Shown here: in pieces, positions 1-5,541 of the stretch
How the letters are laid out: each line of letters opens with the position of its first letter
Position numbering within the stretch: position 1 is the stretch's first letter
Source of the DNA: Lactobacillaceae bacterium UBA5807
GTDB taxonomy: Bacteria; Bacillota; Bacilli; Lactobacillales; Lactobacillaceae
Direction: 5' to 3'
NCBI GenBank assembly: GCA_002418005.1
Contig: DIDF01000060.1
Span: 1-8,001, forward strand
Length of the DNA stretch: 8,001 nt
Program-made: the position numbers and the translations under genes
The notes under the pieces: generated by a model
Database searches by the model: none
Told to the model about the DNA's origin: nothing
The model's input: only the letters and a program-made list of their open reading frames with translations

Positions 1-31
1 TATTTTATTGACAGGGGACCAAGTAGCTTTT

Positions 32-736
32 TTATTTGGTTGCTGTTATTACAAAAGTTGGAACCATCGGGGTACCCCACCAACCGTTATAGCCAGTATT
101 TGCAATATTAACGTTTTGATATCCCAAGTCTTTAAGAATACGCACATATTTACTAGTTTCGTAGCCTATATCCATGATTACTAACTGACCTTTTTGTTTT
201 TGAACCCTTGCTATGTTTACAAGCGCTGCTTTCCGTTTCTCAAATGGCTTAATATTATGCAGTACCAAACTAGATACAATCAGATCAAATTCATTATCGT
301 TGAATGGCATGTTTAAGATATTAGCAGTTTTCAACTTTACCTTGTCAGCCAAATTACTATTTTCCATTATTTTTTGAGTAGCTGCAATTGAATTGCTTCC
401 CTGATCCTTATTACTCCAGATATCAATTCCTATTATTTCGCTTATATTTGCTGCTTGTCTGTTAAATTGCAACATAAAGGCACCGTGACCACAGCCAGCG
501 TCTAATATTTTACTGTCTTTTTTTAAATGAATACTGTTAACAATGGATTTCATTATTCTATACTTACCAATTATTGAAGTGTGCATGTATTTAAGCCCAC
601 ACAAAACTAACACTAAGACCATAATGGCTGAAACGGTGTTAAAACCACTTATTAACATCATAATTCCAATAATTGAAGCTGGCCCAAAGAAAAAAACCAA
701 GCCTATTGGTGCGTCCATCTCCCAAATACTTTTCAT
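32..736 (-). CDS. Membrane-anchored class I SAM-dependent methyltransferase
   Basis: The 234-residue protein has two hydrophobic segments at about residues 9-30 and 33-49, followed by a Rossmann-type methyltransferase domain from about residue 65. The SAM-binding motif I is ILDAGCGHG (residues 77-85), the acidic end of strand beta-2 is probably D105 in IIGIDIW, and the post-II/IV region is FDLIVSSLVLHNI (150-162), where many family members have a similar S-x-x-H. This places it in the Methyltransf_11/25-like group. The substrate cannot be read from sequence; a small molecule or lipid at the membrane is possible given the N-terminal helices, but this is inference. The start is supported by AGGAG (complement of 743-747) six bases upstream of the ATG. 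The gene is separated from fic by about 214 bases and is probably transcribed on its own. AT-rich codon use matches the other genes up to about 4760. Confidence 0.85.
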   Translation of the reverse strand: MKSIWEMDAPIGLVFFFGPASIIGIMMLISGFNTVSAIMVLVLVLCGLKYMHTSIIGKYRIMKSIVNSIHLKKDSKILDAGCGHGAFMLQFNRQAANISEIIGIDIWSNKDQGSNSIAATQKIMENSNLADKVKLKTANILNMPFNDNEFDLIVSSLVLHNIKPFEKRKAALVNIARVQKQKGQLVIMDIGYETSKYVRILKDLGYQNVNIANTGYNGWWGTPMVPTFVITATK

Positions 737-905
737 TAAAATCTCCTATATCAATGTATTTATTCTTTAAAGCATATCATTTTTGTTGCTAATGTAATCT
801 TTAAACTTAGATTTCAAATCAAATCCATTTCCTATAACTAATCATCGTGATACTACATCATGAGTCACCAAAAGACTTCTTTCTGTAACTAAGAATGGAT
901 AAATT

Positions 906-932
906 GTTCTCTTCACTTATAATATAGAGAAC
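906..932. repeat. Short inverted repeat, possible weak terminator after fic
   Basis: GTTCTC (906-911) and GAGAAC (927-932) form a six-base perfect inverted repeat with a 15-base AT-rich loop. It lies 19 bases beyond the stop of the leftward fic gene, so it could be a weak terminator. On the leftward strand it is followed only by AATTTAT rather than a good T-run, so this assignment is weak. The loop also contains TATAAT (918-923), with no convincing -35 box. Confidence 0.25.
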
Positions 933-950
933 TAATTAGCGCTAAACATC

Positions 951-2006
951 TTAATTTTTCAAAATATATTTTGACGATCTTCCCTTGCCAATAAGTTTTA
1001 TCCGCTGACTTTTCTTCAATTCACTAAGAGCTCGTTTAATTGTTATATCGCTGTATTGCGGGATCAGGGCCGTGAGCTCACTTCTAGACAAGGGTTTTAA
1101 TTCTTGCGTTAATGTTGTAAGAATTAAATCCGTTGCCGACACTGGTTTGTCTTGTACCAGATTGAGCCGATCATTAAGATTGCGATATGCTTGCAAGATA
1201 ACACCAAAAAAATAATCTAAAAAGGGCGCATAGTCATTCTGGTTATTTTGCCAATTTAAAGAACTCTGCTTGAGAACTTCATAATAGGACCGCTTGGTTT
1301 TCTCAATTAAATTTTCCAGACTGATGTACTTTCCAACGTTGAGTTGTGCTTGATACATTGTTAACAGCATTAACAATCTCGACATACGGCCGTTACCATC
1401 ACGAAACGGGTGAATCGAAACAAAATCAAATATAAAGGCGCCTAATAAAATTAGTGGTGCAAAAGTTTGCTGATCAACTGCTAAATTATAATTGATACAA
1501 AGTTCCTGAACCAATTTCGGCGTTAAATACGCTGCAGGTGGTTGAAAACGGACTTCCTGCCTACCGTCCGCATATTCGGTAATGATTTGATTATCAGAAT
1601 CTTTGAATTGACCACCCCAGGTGCTGTTGGTGTAGCTAAACAAACGTTTATGCAACGTTAAGATTGAACTGTTGTTAATCGGAATATATGCATATTGTTC
1701 ATGAATTAAAGCCAATACGTCCCGATAACCTGCAATTTCTGCCTCACTGCGATTACGCGGGCTAATTTTTTGATGAACCAATTGTTTTAACCGAGTGTTA
1801 CTGGTATAAATTCCTTCAATACGATTAGAAGCATCAGTACTCTGGACTTTAGCAACATTAACCAAGTGATCTAGGGCTTCTTTGTAGGTAATTGACGTAG
1901 CTGATAAACGACCTTTAAGTTCATAAATTTGGTTCAACTTGTCATTCATTGAAGAAGTTATTTCTAAATTATTTAAAGTTTTATAATCAAATTTTTTCAG
2001 GATCAT
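951..2006 (-). CDS. Fic-family protein adenylyltransferase with winged-helix C-terminus
   Basis: This 351-residue protein has a Fic_N-like helical region (about 20-105), a Fic core (about 110-270) and a C-terminal winged-helix domain (about 288-351). The catalytic motif HPFRDGNGR is complete at residues 199-207, with the catalytic His199 and the anion-binding GNGR. Family members usually transfer AMP from ATP to hydroxyl side chains of target proteins, and some also remove it. An inhibitory motif of the S/T-x-x-x-E-G/N type is visible as SNRIEG (60-65). Glu64 would contact Arg207 and block productive ATP binding, so this is the class with a built-in N-terminal inhibitory helix, resembling the Shewanella SoFic arrangement in domain order and length. 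No antitoxin-sized gene lies beside it. The start is supported by AAAGGAG on the leftward strand just upstream of the ATG. The target protein is unknown. The winged helix suggests DNA binding, possibly at its own promoter. Confidence 0.93.
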   Translation of the reverse strand: MILKKFDYKTLNNLEITSSMNDKLNQIYELKGRLSATSITYKEALDHLVNVAKVQSTDASNRIEGIYTSNTRLKQLVHQKISPRNRSEAEIAGYRDVLALIHEQYAYIPINNSSILTLHKRLFSYTNSTWGGQFKDSDNQIITEYADGRQEVRFQPPAAYLTPKLVQELCINYNLAVDQQTFAPLILLGAFIFDFVSIHPFRDGNGRMSRLLMLLTMYQAQLNVGKYISLENLIEKTKRSYYEVLKQSSLNWQNNQNDYAPFLDYFFGVILQAYRNLNDRLNLVQDKPVSATDLILTTLTQELKPLSRSELTALIPQYSDITIKRALSELKKSQRIKLIGKGRSSKYILKN

Positions 2007-2016
2007 CTCACTCCTT

Positions 2017-2074
2017 TCAGTATCATTTTACATCATTTGATACCGAAAATATACAAATGATACTGATAAAACAA
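2017..2074 (-). promoter_or_regulatory. fic promoter covered by three operator-like half-sites
   Basis: Reading leftward, TTGTTT (2074-2069) and TATTTT (2051-2046) are separated by 17 bases and form a plausible promoter. Three related elements cover it. TCAGTATCATTTG occurs on the minus strand at 2066-2054, TCGGTATCAAATG on the minus strand at 2046-2034, and TCAGTATCATTTT on the plus strand at 2017-2029. The outer two form a perfect 12-base inverted repeat (2017-2028 and 2055-2066). The two same-strand copies start exactly 20 bases apart, about two helical turns. One copy lies in the -35/-10 spacer and the others from the -10 towards the ribosome binding site, a layout that fits repression. 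The regulator is not shown; the winged helix of the Fic protein itself is a candidate by inference. Confidence 0.5.
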
Positions 2075-2094
2075 ATAGCATCTAAGAAACTACC

Positions 2095-2128
2095 TAAAAA
2101 GGCACCTCATATTCGAGGTACCTTTTTA
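2095..2128 (-). terminator. Rho-independent terminator of the transporter gene
   Basis: The arms 2095-2108 and 2115-2128 pair over 14 positions with one mismatch (TAAAAAGGCACCTC against GAGGTACCTTTTTA) around a six-base loop. Read leftward, the hairpin ends in a run of T after a GC-rich core. It begins about 50 bases beyond the stop of the leftward transporter gene and precedes the fic promoter, so it insulates fic from pump transcription. The A-run/T-run symmetry would also let it work in the opposite direction. Confidence 0.85.
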
Positions 2129-2177
2129 GATTTAGCTTGTAATCCGTATCGAATTAAGTTACGAACAAGCCCACAGG

Positions 2178-4022
2178 TCAACTTTTTAAAGGCTTACGAT
2201 CTGTCAACAAAGCAATCGGCGACAGAATCAAAACAATCACCGCTCCTACTAAGTAGGTATGACTGAAGGCCTGGCTGATTTGTCGATTCTTAGTATGCTT
2301 AATTTTTCTCAAAGCTGTCGTTAAAGCTTCTTTTTGTGCCAATTGTTTGAGACCTACTAACATTTTTTTCTGACCCTGGCTTATTTGCTGATTACCCAAA
2401 TTAATTTTTTGAGAAGCTACTGACAGTTTAGATATAGCGGTATTTTGATTCTCTAACTTGGTTAAGGTAAGTGCTAGTTGCTGGTTGCCCGCTTTTAAGT
2501 TGTCAGTAGCTAGTGCTAACTTTTTCTGGGCTTGGTAGATCTGGTGAAGATCGGTTCCCTTTTGGGGCTGTGGTAAATCAACTTGAGATTTGGCCGCTTG
2601 TTTAAGGGCACGTCTTAGGTTTGTCTGTTTGTTTTTAGTTGTTAATTTGGCTGACCCAGTAGTGGAAAATAGGCTATTCAATTGTTGATGAGCCACTTTA
2701 TTTACTTTGGGTGATAATTGCTGTCGATCAACAATTTGAATGGCATCTTGATGAATATGCTGCTTAGCTGTATTGACATTATTATCAAGGACCGTTACTA
2801 GAATTGCAATTCCTAAACAGGTGCCAATTTGACGCGCTGCGTTAACAATTCCCGAACCAATCCCACTTTTATTTTTGGGCAAATGCTTAACCGAGGCCAC
2901 TAACGAAACCGAAGAGAACCCAAAACCAACACCGTTAATCACCAGAAAAGTAATGATAACAGCTTTAGGCGTGGTGGTGGTGATAAACGACAAGAGCAGT
3001 AAACTAGCTGCCATGACTAAGAGGCCAATCAAAGTAACCGGAACTGCGCCAACTTGATCAAATAACTTAGTTCCCAAAGGCATCGCTACCATGATTGTTA
3101 AGGAAACTGGAATAATAATTAGGGCTGCATGTAACGCTGTATCGTTCAGAACGTCTTGTAAAAAATAATTTAAAATCAGGGTGGGGCTAACTAACGCAAA
3201 GCCAGTTAAAAAGTAAACTAAACTAGAAGCAGTTAAAGTTTTTTCACGGAACAAATCTAATTCAAGTAGTGGGTGTTTGACTTTACTTTCGATAAAGATG
3301 AACAATCCAATAGCTAATACGCCGCCAATGAGTGTTCCTAAGATGATGCCCGATTGCCAACCATATTGGCGGCCTTCTAGTAGGCCAAAGGTTAAACCAC
3401 CTAAGCCTAGTGTTAAAAGAATCGTTCCTGGTAAATCAATTCTCCCCGCCAAGGATTTGTCATATGATTCTCTTACCCCCATAGCTATAATTAGAAAAGC
3501 TACAATGGTTAAGGGGACATTAATGCCGAATACCCAGCGCCAAGAAGCATATTCAATAATCACGCCGCCAATCGGTGGCCCCCCGGCAGCGGCTAAAGCC
3601 GTTACCGCGCCCACAACGCTGGCAATTTTTGACATATGCGCTTTGCCAAATATTTCAATTCCCATTGGTAAGACAATCGGGGTGATAATGGCACCACCTA
3701 ATCCTTGAAAAAATCGAAAAGCAATCAATTCTGGCAACGACGTTGCCAACATACAAGCCGCCGAAAAACCGCCAAATAAGGCTAATCCTAATAACATAAT
3801 TTTTTTACGACCATAACGATCGGCAATCTTTGAACCAGTGATCATAAACACGGCTAAGGCTAACGTATAGATGGTGGCAACCCAACTTGTATCAGTTAGA
3901 TTGGCATTGAAATGGGTCATAATTTTGGGTAAAGCAATGTTGACGATAGTACTGTCTAAGGTGCCCATAAACATCGCAATGGTTAACCCGATAAAACTGA
4001 TAATTTTAGTAACTTTTGACAT
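2178..4022 (-). CDS. DHA2-type (14-helix) MFS multidrug efflux transporter with long loop before last helix
   Basis: The 614-residue protein is a proton-driven efflux transporter of the EmrB/QacA type in the cytoplasmic membrane. Visible family motifs are LDSTIVNIALP at 22-32 (motif D1 of 14-helix exporters), GSKIADRYGRKK at 63-74 (motif A between helices 2 and 3) and AAAGGPPIGG at 144-153 (antiporter motif C, helix 5). Hydrophobic segments continue to about residue 411, and the last helix is at about 590-606. Between them lies a hydrophilic, Q/K/L/N-rich stretch (about 413-588) with recurring L-x-x-G-N/Q-Q-Q-type steps (around 508-515, 541-547, 549-560). It makes the protein some 100 or more residues longer than typical QacA-type pumps. 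By the family topology this loop should face outside. AAAGGAG on the leftward strand (within 4033-4040) lies ten bases before the ATG. The divergent TetR gene and shared operator suggest induction by a transported compound. The substrate is not predictable. Confidence 0.93.
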   Translation of the reverse strand: MSKVTKIISFIGLTIAMFMGTLDSTIVNIALPKIMTHFNANLTDTSWVATIYTLALAVFMITGSKIADRYGRKKIMLLGLALFGGFSAACMLATSLPELIAFRFFQGLGGAIITPIVLPMGIEIFGKAHMSKIASVVGAVTALAAAGGPPIGGVIIEYASWRWVFGINVPLTIVAFLIIAMGVRESYDKSLAGRIDLPGTILLTLGLGGLTFGLLEGRQYGWQSGIILGTLIGGVLAIGLFIFIESKVKHPLLELDLFREKTLTASSLVYFLTGFALVSPTLILNYFLQDVLNDTALHAALIIIPVSLTIMVAMPLGTKLFDQVGAVPVTLIGLLVMAASLLLLSFITTTTPKAVIITFLVINGVGFGFSSVSLVASVKHLPKNKSGIGSGIVNAARQIGTCLGIAILVTVLDNNVNTAKQHIHQDAIQIVDRQQLSPKVNKVAHQQLNSLFSTTGSAKLTTKNKQTNLRRALKQAAKSQVDLPQPQKGTDLHQIYQAQKKLALATDNLKAGNQQLALTLTKLENQNTAISKLSVASQKINLGNQQISQGQKKMLVGLKQLAQKEALTTALRKIKHTKNRQISQAFSHTYLVGAVIVLILSPIALLTDRKPLKS

Positions 4023-4040
4023 CTATCAAGCGCTCCTTTC

Positions 4041-4079
4041 GGTAACAGATGAATACAAAGGAAACATTTGTTACCTTTG
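4041..4079. promoter_or_regulatory. Probable TetR-family operator in front of the transporter gene
   Basis: A 24-bp near-palindrome spans 4056-4079, beginning CAAAGG and ending CCTTTG. Ten of twelve base pairs match its own complement, with the core AACA...TGTT. A further half-site GGTAACA is at 4041-4047, giving a perfect seven-base inverted repeat with TGTTACC at 4069-4075. The sites lie 19-57 bases upstream of the transporter start, where its promoter must be, and beside the divergent TetR gene. This is the usual arrangement for a local repressor operator. A -10-like TATAAT for rightward transcription is also present at 4094-4099. Confidence 0.65.
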
Positions 4080-4126
4080 TTTGCAGTCTTTAGTATAATT
4101 AGCCCTAAGCATTAAAACAATCCTTA

Positions 4127-4162
4127 TTGGCTAAGTGCTACAGATTGCTATAATTTGTTACC
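4127..4162 (+). promoter_or_regulatory. tetR-type gene promoter with overlapping half-operator
   Basis: TTGGCT (4127-4132) and TATAAT (4149-4154) are 16 bases apart, and the -10 carries the extended TGC prefix (4146-4148). TTTGTTACC (4154-4162), identical to the sequence at 4067-4075 in the transporter operator, sits directly on the expected transcription start. Occupation of this site would give negative autoregulation. The ribosome binding site AGGAG (4171-4175) follows eleven bases before the ATG. Confidence 0.6.
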
Positions 4163-4186
4163 GATAGTAGAGGAGATGTTAATAAA

Positions 4187-4762
4187 ATGAACGGCAAGCA
4201 GCGTATGGTTGAGCAGTCTAAGCAATGGTTATGTGACGCCCTTATAAATTTAATGACGAAAGAGAACTTTCAGGATATTTCTATTACTGAAATTGCCCAA
4301 ACCGCTGAATTATCGCGAAAAACGTTCTATCATTCTTTTAAAAATAAAGAAGCGGTCATTAATTACCTGTGTGATCAGTTGTTCGATCAGTACTTTGAAC
4401 AATTACTCCAGCAGAAACCGCAGGTAGGGGAAATGATGCTAAAAACTACTTTTGACATTTTTTTAAATTTTTGGTGGCAAAAACGAGATTTAATTCAATT
4501 ATTGATCCGACAAGGCTTATTTGATCATATGAATGAAATTTGGCAGCAAAAAGCAATCCCCCGTTATCAACAGTTTGCGGCTCCCTGGCATGTTCAGGGC
4601 ACTCCTACCCAAGTGAATTATGTGATGGCTTTTCAACTAGGTGGTTTTACCAATATTCTACGCGTCTGGTTAGGCCAAGATCAGCCTGAGCCACCAGAAC
4701 AAATTAAGGATTTAATGTTATTGGCTGCCCAACAATTAGCTGATAGTTTGAATACAAATTAG
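4187..4762 (+). CDS. TetR/AcrR-family transcriptional repressor
   Basis: The 191-residue protein has an N-terminal TetR-type DNA-binding domain. Residues 31-58 (ISITEIAQTAELSRKTFYHS and on) give the helix-turn-helix with the characteristic S-R-x-T-F-Y-x-x-F-x-N-K-E pattern. The C-terminal half, including FDIFLNFWWQKRDLIQLL (about 88-105) and GGFTNILRVWL (about 152-162), resembles the helical ligand-binding region of DhaS-like regulators (TetR_C_8). It is transcribed divergently from the DHA2 transporter with shared operator-like sites between them, so its most likely role is repressing the pump and itself until a ligand binds. The start is supported by AGGAG eleven bases upstream. The ligand is unknown. 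It has the same AT-rich composition as the pump, so the two probably travelled together. Confidence 0.92.
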   Translation: MNGKQRMVEQSKQWLCDALINLMTKENFQDISITEIAQTAELSRKTFYHSFKNKEAVINYLCDQLFDQYFEQLLQQKPQVGEMMLKTTFDIFLNFWWQKRDLIQLLIRQGLFDHMNEIWQQKAIPRYQQFAAPWHVQGTPTQVNYVMAFQLGGFTNILRVWLGQDQPEPPEQIKDLMLLAAQQLADSLNTN

Positions 4763-5182
4763 ATTAGTTAGACAGAAATAATCGTAAATTGCAAGAACAA
4801 GTTAGCCAGTCGTTGAGGACAATCCCAGAACAGGCCGTTACCAAATAGAAGTTGTGGCGCTAGAGAGACGACCTATATATTGTCTACTGATGCTTGAGCG
4901 TATAAATAATCACCATAATTCAATTACATTGGTGCGTTTTTCGTCTACTTCTCGCCCCCGATGGGTGAATTAACCTCCCCTACTTGCTTTCTTTACCCAT
5001 ACTTTATTATAGAATCAATTATTAGCCGATTTATTAGAAAGGGTTAATAAGCTTCTTTGGGTGCGCTTTTGCACTTCCGAACCGGATCTGCACCCCGATT
5101 TGAGAAGTTCGTTCTTCACCCCGTTTTGGCCCCTTTTTTGGTCGGGGCGTGGCACTTTTTTCAAAAAAATCGCTTTAGGGGC
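4763..5182. other. Gene-free stretch with composition change
   Basis: No intact gene is seen in this roughly 420-base stretch. From 4768 to 4848 one frame reads about 26 codons without a start and with protein-like composition (DRNNRKLQEQVSQSLRTIPE within it), which may be the decayed end of a lost gene. CACCA (4911-4915) and TGGTG (4930-4934) followed by CGTTTTTCG could be a weak terminator for the TetR gene. After about 5060 the DNA becomes GC-richer, and CACCCCGATTTG (5091-5102) is repeated with one change at 5117-5128. A T6/A7 palindrome lies around 5155-5169. Confidence 0.5.
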
Positions 5183-5211
5183 TTGCCAACTTAAATAAAG
5201 TTCGCTAGAAT
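5183..5211 (+). promoter_or_regulatory. Promoter of the T-box leader and asnB
   Basis: TTGCCA (5183-5188) and TAGAAT (5206-5211) are separated by exactly 17 bases. Transcription would start near 5218, just ahead of the structured T-box leader, which supports this pair as the real sigma-A type promoter. Confidence 0.75.
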
Positions 5212-5217
5212 TGGAAA

Positions 5218-5508
5218 AAATTAAATAAGAGAAAAATTAGAAAGACGAGTAGGTCGTTGATTTGTCCAGTGAGTCAGGGCTAGTGGAAACCTGACCAACC
5301 CTCTGCGATTGAATAACACTTTCGAAGATTACTAACCCAAATGCATTGCAAAGTAGGCTTAGTCGTGACCGGAACGTTACCACCGGATGAGTATGTTTGT
5401 ACTCAATGAAAAGTGGGCTAGTAATACCCTAGCCAACTTGGGTGGTACCGCGGAAATAAGCCTTTCGTCCCTTGTCAAAAAAGCAAGGGGTGAAAGGCTT
5501 ATTTTTTT
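5218..5508 (+). promoter_or_regulatory. T-box tRNA-sensing leader, probable asparagine specifier
   Basis: The conserved T-box sequence AACTTGGGTGGTACCGCGG is present at 5435-5453, with the acceptor-binding bulge TGGT (5443-5446). Upstream, GTCAGG (5273-5278) and CCTGAC (5290-5295) form the apical part of Stem I. The specifier strand contains AAC (5315-5317) followed by the usual purine, matching asparagine and the downstream asnB gene. GGCTAG (5416-5421) and CTAGCC (5429-5434) form a perfect hairpin in the Stem III position. GGG in the T-box can pair with CCC of CGTCCCTTG (5466-5474) to make the antiterminator, which competes with the terminator. Uncharged tRNA-Asn would therefore allow transcription of asnB; charged tRNA would stop it. 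The leader start is inferred from the promoter. The specifier choice is inferred from context, because AAT is also available three bases earlier. Confidence 0.93.
5455..5508 (+). terminator. Regulated terminator of the T-box leader
   Basis: AATAAGCCTTTC (5455-5466) pairs perfectly with GAAAGGCTTATT (5492-5503), and inside it CCCTTG (5469-5474) pairs with CAAGGG (5484-5489). A run of seven T ends at 5508. The CCC at 5469-5471 is also needed for the antiterminator, which makes the two folds mutually exclusive. Confidence 0.9.
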
Positions 5509-5541
5509 CATCCACGGTTTAACCACAAAGGAGACTTTACA

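Noticed and set aside
543..770. Rightward 75-codon open frame opposite the methyltransferase start
   Set aside because: It is the antisense of the membrane-helix coding region, which naturally gives a hydrophobic isoleucine-rich shadow.
951..2006. Fic-antitoxin (FicT/FicA) or Phd-Doc toxin-antitoxin pair
   Set aside because: No small antitoxin gene is adjacent, the protein is far longer than Doc, and the inhibitory motif is in the same chain.
1949..2266. Rightward 105-codon open frame between fic and the transporter
   Set aside because: It overlaps the starts and ends of two well-supported leftward genes, the fic promoter and a terminator hairpin, and its product resembles no family.
3277..3708. 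Rightward 143-codon open frame inside the transporter gene
   Set aside because: It is antisense to conserved transporter motifs, with low-complexity proline- and lysine-rich product and no ribosome binding site.
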